Shown: piece by piece, positions 45,602 through 51,721 of the stretch
How positions within the stretch are numbered: position 1 is the stretch's first letter
Layout of the letters: each line of letters begins with the position of its first letter
Source of the DNA: Lachnospiraceae bacterium
Lineage (GTDB): Bacteria; Bacillota; Clostridia; Lachnospirales; Lachnospiraceae
Assembly: GCA_022794265.1 (NCBI GenBank)
Contig: JAAWEK010000026.1
Location: 1 to 51,721, forward strand
Direction: 5' to 3'
DNA length: 51,721 bases
Made by a program: the position numbers and the translations under genes
Notes under the pieces: model-generated
What the model was told of the DNA's origin: nothing
The model's database searches: none
What the model saw: only the letters and a program-made list of their open reading frames with translations

Positions 45602-47098
45602 ATGAAGAAAAAAAAGATTTTTGCACTTTTATTGTGCATGCTGTGTGTGATGAATCTGACATCCTGCGGCAAAAAAAATGAAAACACCATTGTGGTGGGA
45701 ACCAATGCGGAATTTCCACCCTTTGAGTATATTGATAATGATGGGGAAATTGCCGGTTTTGATGTGGCGTTGATGAAGGCTGTCGGCGAAGAGATGGGAT
45801 ATAAGGTTAAATTTACAAATATGGAATTTAAGTCGCTGCTGGGTGCCATTTCTACAGGCGGTATCGATGCGGCCATAGCAGGTATGACAATTACGGAGGA
45901 CAGACTGAAATCGGTAGATTTTTCAGACCCTTATTTCAGTGCCAATCAGTGTATCATTCTTCAGAACAGCAATGAAGAAATCAAAACGCTGGAGGATTTA
46001 AACGGAAAGAAGATTTCCGTTCAGGAGGGAACCACAGGAGATATTATGGCGACTCCGGATGAGGAGAACGAAATTATTACAGATAAAAGTACCGTGGTGA
46101 AACGGTTTAAAAAGGGAACCGATGCCGTATTGGAACTGAAGAACGGCGGTGTGGATGCCGTAATCATTGATTCCAGTCCTGCCCAGAAATTTGTGGCCGC
46201 AAACGGGGATACATTGAAACTCATTGAAATAGATCCGGAGACTGCGGAACCTGAGGACTATGGAATCGCAGTTGCCAAAGGCAATGAGGAAATGGTTTTG
46301 CTGTTAAACGAGGGACTGGCGAAAATAAAAGAAAACGGCGTCTATGACGAATTGATTGAACAGTATTTCGGGGATGCAGAGATTGTTACAAAGGAAACTT
46401 CCGACAACTGGTTTGTTCAGCAGTATTATACTTTTAAATATGTTTTTATTGAGACCGAAGGTTACCGTATGCTTTTAGACGGACTGCTTGTCACTTTGAA
46501 AATTTCTCTGCTGTCCGTATTATTTGGTGTTGTTTTGGGTATGATTCTGGCACTGATGAAATTAACGGAGATACGAAAGAAACATAAGACTTTCTGGTCG
46601 GTTCTGGCAGGAATCTATATTGACATTGTAAGAGGAACACCGGTTGTCGTTCAGCTGCTTATTATGTATATGGTGGTATTTAAGAGTCAGGCGCCAATGG
46701 TAGCGGCGGTTGTGACATTCGGTATGAACAGCGGAGCCTATGTGGCAGAAATAATTCGTGCCGGAATTCTTGCAGTGGATAACGGGCAGATGGAGGGCGG
46801 ACGCTCTTTGGGACTTACATACGGTCAGACTATGCGCTATATTATTATTCCGCAGGCCGTGAAAAATATTTTGCCGGCATTATGCAATGAGTTTATTGCA
46901 TTGATAAAAGAGACATCCATTGTAGGTTATGTAGCAATACAGGATTTAACCAAGGCATCGGATTTCCTGATTTCAAGGACATATGAAACATTTATGCCGC
47001 TAATTGTATTGGCTATTATTTACTATATTATAGTGAAAGGTTTGTCCAAGTTGTTCTCGGCATTTGAAAGGAGGCTGCGTAAGAGTGATATACGTTAA
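45602..47098 (+). CDS. Fused binding protein-permease of a polar amino acid ABC transporter
   Basis: This 498-residue protein joins an N-terminal binding lipoprotein domain (signal peptide with Cys in NLTSCG near residue 22; SBP_bac_3 about 30-255) to a C-terminal permease (about 290-490). The permease has the EAA loop [20 protein letters not shown] and [12 protein letters not shown]. In such fusions the binding domain stays tethered to the transporter. Known examples include the GlnP-type SBP-permease fusions of Firmicutes. GGAGA precedes the ATG. It is followed directly by its ATPase gene. The ligand may be glutamine, arginine or cystine; I cannot tell. Confidence 0.93.
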   Translation: MKKKKIFALLLCMLCVMNLTSCGKKNENTIVVGTNAEFPPFEYIDNDGEIAGFDVALMKAVGEEMGYKVKFTNMEFKSLLGAISTGGIDAAIAGMTITEDRLKSVDFSDPYFSANQCIILQNSNEEIKTLEDLNGKKISVQEGTTGDIMATPDEENEIITDKSTVVKRFKKGTDAVLELKNGGVDAVIIDSSPAQKFVAANGDTLKLIEIDPETAEPEDYGIAVAKGNEEMVLLLNEGLAKIKENGVYDELIEQYFGDAEIVTKETSDNWFVQQYYTFKYVFIETEGYRMLLDGLLVTLKISLLSVLFGVVLGMILALMKLTEIRKKHKTFWSVLAGIYIDIVRGTPVVVQLLIMYMVVFKSQAPMVAAVVTFGMNSGAYVAEIIRAGILAVDNGQMEGGRSLGLTYGQTMRYIIIPQAVKNILPALCNEFIALIKETSIVGYVAIQDLTKASDFLISRTYETFMPLIVLAIIYYIIVKGLSKLFSAFERRLRKSDIR

Positions 47099-47810
47099 GG
47101 ATTTACATAAAAATTTCGGAGATAATGAAATATTAAAAGGTGTCAGTATTCATATTGAAAAGGGTGAATGTGTGGTTGTCATCGGACCATCCGGTTCCGG
47201 TAAAAGTACGTTTTTAAGATGTTTAAATAAAATGGAAGATTCCACTTCCGGTGAAATCGTTATTGACGGAATGAATCTGAATGACAAATCCACTAACATT
47301 GATTTAATGCGTCGGGATGTGGGAATGGTTTTTCAGCATTTCAACCTGTTTAATCATATGACGATTATGGATAACATGACACTGGCGCCAGTAAAGCATA
47401 AAATGATGTCAAAAGAGCAGGCAAAAGAACTGGCGTTGAAACTTTTAAAACAGGTGGGAATCGAAGATAAAGCGGATAGTTATCCGGCACAGCTTTCCGG
47501 CGGACAGAAACAGAGAGCAGCTATAGCCCGTTCGCTGGCCCTTTCTCCGAATGTAATGCTGTTTGATGAACCGACGTCTGCTCTGGACCCGGAAATGGTA
47601 GGTGAAGTTCTGGAGGTTATGAAAAAGCTTGCAGAGGAAGGCATGACCATGGTGGTGGTTACCCATGAAATGGGATTTGCCAGAGAAGTGGCTGACCGGG
47701 TGGTGTTTATGGACGGCGGCTATATATTGGAAGACGGCACGTCGGAAGATGTATTTGATCACCCGAAGAATGAGAGAACGAAAGCATTTTTGGAGCGTGT
47801 TTCGAAGTAG
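47085..47810 (+). CDS. Polar amino acid ABC transporter, ATPase
   Basis: This 241-residue GlnQ-type ATPase has Walker [13 protein letters not shown]-loop VFQHFNLFN, signature [15 protein letters not shown], Walker [15 protein letters not shown] and switch His in VTHEMGFA. The start is a GTG at 47085 with AGGAGG upstream, 14 nt inside the preceding fusion gene; a longer frame to 47064 adds residues unlike the family. It overlaps the fusion gene and is translationally coupled. It differs clearly in sequence from the ATPase of the first transporter, so each system has its own motor. Confidence 0.93.
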   Translation: MIYVKDLHKNFGDNEILKGVSIHIEKGECVVVIGPSGSGKSTFLRCLNKMEDSTSGEIVIDGMNLNDKSTNIDLMRRDVGMVFQHFNLFNHMTIMDNMTLAPVKHKMMSKEQAKELALKLLKQVGIEDKADSYPAQLSGGQKQRAAIARSLALSPNVMLFDEPTSALDPEMVGEVLEVMKKLAEEGMTMVVVTHEMGFAREVADRVVFMDGGYILEDGTSEDVFDHPKNERTKAFLERVSK

Positions 47811-47827
47811 AAGAAAATATTTATTAA

Positions 47828-47856
47828 ATGCCCGTTGGTATCAGCGGGCATTTTTT
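47828..47856 (+). terminator. Terminator of the amino acid transporter operon
   Basis: ATGCCCG (47828-47834) pairs with CGGGCAT (47845-47851) and is followed by TTTTT. Confidence 0.85.
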
Positions 47857-47894
47857 GAACATATGCTATATTAATTTTCTTAAACACATTACTC

Positions 47895-47923
47895 TTGACA
47901 TTACCTCTCAGAACGGTTAAAAT
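47895..47923 (+). promoter_or_regulatory. Promoter of the amidohydrolase/aldolase operon
   Basis: TTGACA (47895-47900) and TAAAAT (47918-47923) are 17 nt apart. The leader of about 95 nt has only weak stem potential. Confidence 0.7.
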
Positions 47924-48022
47924 AGATAATGTTGACGCTAACACGCTTTAAAGTGGTAAAGTTTATATTCAGATGGCAGAAGAGCCAGTCAGTTCGGTTC
48001 TGCTTCTGATAGGAGGTTATCC

Positions 48023-48847
48023 ATGCTGATTGATACCCATGTGCATTTAACGGAAATGTTGGGATTTTATATGACAGAGGATATGGTTTCTGAAATGATG
48101 GATAAGTATGAGATATCTTATATCATTTTGTCTAACGGTGATTCTGCAGAGTATGGTCATGATTTAAAACCGATTCCTTTGGAATGGCAGATTTCCCAAA
48201 AGGATTCTTTTCAGAGAAGTATACGGTTTGCAAGAATTCATTCCGGCAGGGTTGGTATCATGCCCTGGATTAAACCGGCAGGGGAAACTGCGGACCGGGA
48301 ATTTTGCCGGATGGTAGAGGAGAACCTTGATATAGTTAAGGGAATCAAGCTCCATGCCTATCATTCGAGGACAGCAGCCGATTCCCAAAAAATGATTCCT
48401 TATGTGGAACTTGCTTCCAGATATCATCTGCCGGTGGCGGTTCATACCGGAGGTTGCGAAGAGGCTTCAACGATACATGTTTATCAAATGGCAAAGCGAT
48501 ATCCTGAGGTGAATTTTATTATGGTTCATATGGGACTGGGGACAGATAACCTGGAAGCTATAGATCTTATGGCCCAGGCGGACAATCTGATTGCAGACAC
48601 CACATGGGTACCGTTGGAATCTGCGGTAGAAGTTATCAGACGGTATGGAAGCCGGCGGATTGTTTTCGGAAGCGACAGTCCTATTGACGGAGTGGACACA
48701 TACCGGTTTAACCGGTCAGGGGAACCATCCATGTACCGGAGGTATTTCAATGAGCTGGAAGGCATAATCGGAGAAGAAGCTTATAAGAATCTGATGTTTA
48801 GAAATGCGATTCGGATTTTTAACATTACAGATTTTAATATAGAATAA
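48023..48847 (+). CDS. Amidohydrolase-family metal-dependent hydrolase
   Basis: This 274-residue TIM-barrel enzyme belongs to the amidohydrolase 2 family (PF04909). The first metal ligands are His-x-His in IDTHVHLTE, the next are KGIKLHAY and PVAVHTGG, then FIMVHMG, and the last Asp is in VFGSDSPIDG. Substrates in this family range from aromatic carboxylates to sugar lactones; none can be named here. AGGAGG precedes the ATG. It lies 40 nt upstream of an HMGL-like aldolase gene, so the pair may act on the same compound. Confidence 0.85.
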   Translation: MLIDTHVHLTEMLGFYMTEDMVSEMMDKYEISYIILSNGDSAEYGHDLKPIPLEWQISQKDSFQRSIRFARIHSGRVGIMPWIKPAGETADREFCRMVEENLDIVKGIKLHAYHSRTAADSQKMIPYVELASRYHLPVAVHTGGCEEASTIHVYQMAKRYPEVNFIMVHMGLGTDNLEAIDLMAQADNLIADTTWVPLESAVEVIRRYGSRRIVFGSDSPIDGVDTYRFNRSGEPSMYRRYFNELEGIIGEEAYKNLMFRNAIRIFNITDFNIE

Positions 48848-48887
48848 ACAGGTTAATATACCGGAAAGAAAGGATAGTTTAAGCATT

Positions 48888-49862
48888 ATGGAAGAAAGTA
48901 AGAGTATTATGAATTTTCGTCCGGAAATAAAGGTTCTGGATGCAACAATCAGAGATGGAGGACTGGTTAATAATTTTGATTTTTCAGATGAGTTTATCCG
49001 GGATTTATATAAGGCAAATGTAAAAGCCGGCGTTGATTATATGGAGTTTGGTTATAAAGCTTCTAAAGAAATCTTTGATGTCAATAAATTTGGAAAATGG
49101 AAGTTCTGTGACGAGGAATCTATTCGGGACATCGTAGGTGAAAATATCAGCGATATGAAGATATCCGTAATGGCAGATGTGGGACGTTGTGATTACAAGA
49201 AGGATATTATTGACAGGGATGACAGTGTGATTGATATGATACGTGTGGCGACATATATTAATACCATGCCTGCTGCGATTGATATGATTGAAGATGCCAA
49301 GAGCAAGGGATATGAAACTACTTGTAATATTATGGCAATCTCTAATGCAAAAGAATCGGATATGGATGTTGCATTAGAGATGTTGGGTAAAAGCGATGTG
49401 GATGGAATCTATATTGTGGATAGTTATGGTTCCATTTATCCGGAACAGATGAGAAGCCTGGCGGACAAGTACCTGAATATTGGGGAGAAGTATAATAAGC
49501 AGATTGGTATTCATGCTCACAACAATCAGCAGCTTGCATTTGCCAACACGATTGAAGCGGTGGGACGTGGAGTAAACCTGCTGGATGCCACCATGAGCTG
49601 TATGGGCCGGGGGGCCGGAAACTGTGCAATGGAATTACTGCTGGGATTTCTTAAAAATCCGAAGTACAATTTATTCCCTGTTCTTCAGTTTATTGAGAAA
49701 CATATCAATCCGCTGAAAGAAAGCGGCACGGTCTGGGGATATGATATTCCGTATCTGCTGACCGGAAGATTAAATCAGCATCCGTCGGCAGCCATAGACT
49801 TTACCAGAGACAGAAGAAGCGATTATGCGGAATTTTATCAGTGGTTGTTAGAAAGAGAATAA
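48888..49862 (+). CDS. HMGL-like aldolase-domain protein
   Basis: This 324-residue TIM-barrel protein belongs to the HMG-CoA lyase/4-hydroxy-2-oxovalerate aldolase family. The signature LDATIRDGGLVNN near residue 17 carries the catalytic Arg-Asp and a divalent-metal ligand. IHAHNNQQLA supplies the metal His residues, and MGRGAGNCAME follows. In the family it cleaves or forms carbon-carbon bonds of 2-oxo acids. GAAAGGA lies about 13 nt before the ATG. It is the second gene of the operon with the amidohydrolase, ended by a strong terminator. Such aldolase-domain proteins also occur in cell-surface sugar clusters, which is an alternative. Confidence 0.85.
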   Translation: MEESKSIMNFRPEIKVLDATIRDGGLVNNFDFSDEFIRDLYKANVKAGVDYMEFGYKASKEIFDVNKFGKWKFCDEESIRDIVGENISDMKISVMADVGRCDYKKDIIDRDDSVIDMIRVATYINTMPAAIDMIEDAKSKGYETTCNIMAISNAKESDMDVALEMLGKSDVDGIYIVDSYGSIYPEQMRSLADKYLNIGEKYNKQIGIHAHNNQQLAFANTIEAVGRGVNLLDATMSCMGRGAGNCAMELLLGFLKNPKYNLFPVLQFIEKHINPLKESGTVWGYDIPYLLTGRLNQHPSAAIDFTRDRRSDYAEFYQWLLERE

Positions 49863-49871
49863 TTAATTTGG

Positions 49872-49905
49872 AAAAGGTTTACTGTCCGGGGACAGTAGGC
49901 CTTTT
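49872..49905 (+). terminator. Terminator after the aldolase gene
   Basis: AAAAGG (49872-49877) pairs with CCTTTT (49900-49905), and the inner ACTGTCC pairs with GGACAGT (49890-49896). The TTTT forms part of the stem. Confidence 0.8.
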
Positions 49906-50052
49906 CTAATACCAGATGTAAGATATCGGAAAAATAAGTTAAGAAATATCACTATTTGTATATGTTATGGATATAATATGTTTATGTTAAAATAGTATAA
50001 TTTCATTTAAATTACACAATATACGATATAAAATAAATATGAAAGGTGTATA

Positions 50053-50460
50053 TTGGTAATTAACATGGATATGACAATAGTGAAAAAAGAAACAGGGAAC
50101 CGATTGAAGAAGCTTAGGGAAGGACTGGGATACACACAGGAGAAATTTGCGGAATTACTGGATATTTCTGTTACATTGTATAAAAAGATGGAAAGCGGAA
50201 GTTATAATATTTCCATTAAAAACCTGCGCCGTCTCAAAGACCTTACGGGAGTTTCCATTGATTACATCATGTTTGGCGAACAGAAAGAGTTTGAGGAAAT
50301 CTGGATGTCGCTGGAGAGTTTGGATAATCTGACAAAAATGAAAATGTTGCTGAGGCTGGTGGCTTATTTTGGTGTGGACAGCAGGGAATGTTTTTCGGAA
50401 CGGAAGAAAGAAGAGGAGTATATTGCGTTTATGGAGGAGTGGATGAAAAGGGAGGAGTGA
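50053..50460 (+). CDS. XRE-family helix-turn-helix regulator
   Basis: The 135-residue regulator has a Cro/cI-type HTH at about residues 14-75: LKKLREGLGYTQEKFAELL, then SVTLYKKMESGSYNISIKNL, then the family ending VSIDYIMFG. A helical tail of unknown role follows. The start TTG at 50053 has AAAGGTG five nt upstream; an ATG at 50065 is an alternative. It is upstream of a structured NYN gene but has a separate promoter, so a role in controlling that gene is only a guess. It is not phage-linked as far as visible. Confidence 0.8.
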   Translation: MVINMDMTIVKKETGNRLKKLREGLGYTQEKFAELLDISVTLYKKMESGSYNISIKNLRRLKDLTGVSIDYIMFGEQKEFEEIWMSLESLDNLTKMKMLLRLVAYFGVDSRECFSERKKEEEYIAFMEEWMKREE

Positions 50461-50584
50461 AAATATAAATAAACAGAAATAGTTAAATAATGTTATTAGT
50501 ACAAAAGAAACAATCAAAGAAACTGTTAGAAATCATATGGTTATGAAATATTTGATTAAAACACGAAAAATTACTAAAGGGCTG

Positions 50585-50613
50585 TTGATTTTTTTGTTGT
50601 TTTTGTATATAAT
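50585..50613 (+). promoter_or_regulatory. Promoter of the NYN gene
   Basis: TTGATT (50585-50590) and a perfect TATAAT (50608-50613) are 17 nt apart. Transcription should begin close to 50620, at the foot of the first hairpin. Confidence 0.6.
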
Positions 50614-50616
50614 AAG

Positions 50617-50654
50617 TAATAAGAAATTGGTTTTTCGAAACTGGTTTCTTATTA
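50617..50654 (+). promoter_or_regulatory. 5'-leader hairpin 1 of the NYN gene
   Basis: TAATAAGAAA (50617-50626) pairs with TTTCTTATTA (50645-50654). An inner stem, GTTT with AAAC closed by a TTCG tetraloop, is separated by a symmetric TTG/TGG internal loop. It lies at the predicted 5' end of the transcript. Confidence 0.6.
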
Positions 50655-50665
50655 GATACCGAATG

Positions 50666-50691
50666 GGCTTGCATGTTTGTACGTGCAAGCC
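50666..50691 (+). promoter_or_regulatory. 5'-leader hairpin 2 of the NYN gene
   Basis: GGCTTGCATG (50666-50675) pairs with CGTGCAAGCC (50682-50691), with one G-T wobble, around a six-base loop. TTTAGATTTT follows and the ribosome site AGGAGGAG lies 11 nt downstream, so it could be an attenuator or a translation-control element. Confidence 0.65.
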
Positions 50692-50713
50692 TTTAGATTT
50701 TAGGAGGAGATTT

Positions 50714-51298
50714 ATGTTAAGAGGTATGATTTTTATTGATCATATGAATTTTGATATTGCTTTACAAAAATATTATAGAAGTTTGGGAAAAACAACACCT
50801 AAACTTGATTATAATAAGCTATTTAAAAACATATGTGCTCAAATACCAAATGTTGATTTTTTAAAAGGTTTTATTTTTGTTCCAAAACCAGATGAATTTT
50901 TGATGAAAGATAAAAAACTTGAAAACTATTATAATTGGGTTATAGGAATGAAAAATGCACCTTATACAGATGTTATTGAAGGAAGATATGTTGCAAGGCA
51001 GGTTGACGAAAATATCCCTATGCAAATTGATGAAAAAAATACATATTATAAAGTAGAAAAGGGTACAGACATAAACTTAGCTGTTCATGCTATTAATAAG
51101 GCTTTTTATAATTCGTATGATATCGCATTTTTTTTAAGTGCTGATACTGACTATATTAAGGTATATGAGGTTTTAAAAAGTATTGGAAAAATAGCAGTTG
51201 TTGTTGGGGTACAAGGGCAGAATATAAATAGTATAAGACCTATGGTAGACAATACTATTATTTTAAAAGAAAGTTTTTTTGAAAAATGTAGAAGATAA
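50714..51298 (+). CDS. NYN-domain (LabA/DUF88-like) protein, putative ribonuclease
   Basis: The 194-residue protein is a single NYN/PIN-like domain, a family of Mg-dependent ribonucleases. Conserved acids sit in IFIDHMNFD (Asp9), KGTDINLAV (Asp119) and LSADTDY (Asp144, Asp146), the pattern expected of the active site. The ATG at 50714 has AGGAGGAG 8 nt upstream; a longer frame to 50537 would include the promoter and both hairpins. The codon use is AT-rich (many AAA, ATA, TTA) unlike the lac/gal or transport genes, which hints at transfer. NYN proteins occur in defence, in RNA quality control and as stand-alone genes. No partner gene is fused to it. Confidence 0.78.
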   Translation: MLRGMIFIDHMNFDIALQKYYRSLGKTTPKLDYNKLFKNICAQIPNVDFLKGFIFVPKPDEFLMKDKKLENYYNWVIGMKNAPYTDVIEGRYVARQVDENIPMQIDEKNTYYKVEKGTDINLAVHAINKAFYNSYDIAFFLSADTDYIKVYEVLKSIGKIAVVVGVQGQNINSIRPMVDNTIILKESFFEKCRR

Positions 51299-51721
51299 TT
51301 AATATTAAGAAATTTAAGATTTTCTTAGTAACTGGAAAGTAACTTACAAAAATGTTTAACCAATAATATAGATATTTCAAATAAAAAATCAAGAGGAAAA
51401 GAGAAAAAACGGATACAATAATTGTTGCAAAAGAAAATGAATGCAAACACCAGAATTTGCATCTGCTTGAGTTAGAGATACTTTTTTATTAACATCCACC
51501 CTGGTCTCCACCGCCGGAGACCCTTTCGGTTTCCTTGTTTCCGAATAATTTGAACTTGCCAGTTACCTTACATCCCCGGAGTTTGGAGACAAGGCCTGTG
51601 CCCTGGCACAGTTGTATCAGGCAATTCTGACAGAGTATGATTTCTTATTTTCCATGGCGGGGGATTCTGCCAGTGGGTTGTATAATTCTAATATAACAGA
51701 AGTTATATCTGCCAGAGAACA
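51299..51721 (+). pseudogene. Gene-poor tail with a degenerate reading frame
   Basis: After the NYN gene, about 170 AT-rich bases hold no gene. From 51471 a plus-strand frame reads VRDTFLLTSTLVSTAGDPFG, meets a TAA at 51546-51548, and continues in the same frame as FELASYLTSPEFGDKACALA, open to the window end (57 codons after the stop). The mixed polar and hydrophobic composition looks coding, but there is no start codon or ribosome site. I take it as a decayed gene; the family is unknown. A hairpin GGTCTCC/GGAGACC (51503-51522) lies inside it. Confidence 0.35.

Noticed and set aside
50447-50536. XRE regulator and NYN gene as a toxin-antitoxin pair
   Set aside because: The genes are about 250 nt apart and have separate promoters, unlike the tight coupling of such pairs.
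51500-51640. Minus-strand Cys-containing peptide ending in GGGDQGGC
   Set aside because: No start codon or ribosome site, and it is antisense to a more protein-like plus frame; not a RiPP precursor by any other evidence.

Overview
The window looks like chromosome from a low-to-moderate GC, spore-forming Clostridia, most likely Lachnospiraceae. Pointers are strong AGGAGG ribosome sites, a class 2 GalT, a coat-F type spore protein, secreted dockerins, a FeoA-FeoB fusion with its small Cys-rich partner, and many Firmicutes-type TTGACA/TATAAT promoters. This is inference from gene content; no rRNA or tRNA is present to fix the taxon.

Left part (1-12.9 kb): the 3' end of a group II intron (domains V and VI) is followed by a broken N-terminal hydrolase fragment and a compact AraC-type regulator that overlaps a ClpP paralogue. 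A divergent pair then controls lactose/galactose use. An AraC regulator reads leftward, and lacZ, a GPH-type sugar symporter, galK, galE and galT read rightward as one tight operon: uptake, hydrolysis and the whole Leloir pathway. A nucleoside phosphorylase and a VOC protein follow.

Middle (12.9-31 kb): a MecA-like class B penicillin-binding protein has two TACA-N2-TGTA dyads in its upstream region. Next come an AAA ATPase/radical SAM pair, a FliD-like secreted-type protein with a duplicated domain, a leftward MoxR ATPase/VWA pair, a metallophosphoesterase/PAP2 pair and a coiled-coil protein. The FliD-like and coiled-coil genes both have candidate sigma-28 (SigD) promoters. An orphan KdpE-like response regulator, a K+/H+ antiporter, a small-multidrug-export family protein, two tandem dockerin-only secreted proteins, and a TetR/DUF4180 pair with a clear operator follow.

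Metal and right part (31-51.7 kb): CsoR with two operator copies precedes a CopA ATPase that carries a CopZ-like domain fused at its C-terminus. FeoAB and its Cys-rich partner follow, then a decayed IS256-family transposase. Further on are a DNA alkylation repair gene under a palindromic operator, a DUF2325 protein behind a 19-bp palindrome, a dihydrouridine synthase, a coat protein, an MFS/spermidine-synthase fusion, YbjQ, two adjacent polar amino acid ABC transporters of different architecture, and an amidohydrolase/aldolase pair. The window ends with an XRE regulator, an AT-rich NYN-domain nuclease-like gene whose predicted transcript starts with two hairpins, and a degenerate reading frame that runs off the end.

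No CRISPR array, rRNA, tRNA or prophage was found. The most promising unexplained items are the BlaI-like operators on the PBP gene, the paired dockerin-only proteins, the NYN gene with its structured leader, the in-frame CopA-CopZ fusion with a possible internal start, and the SigD-like linkage of two orphan genes.
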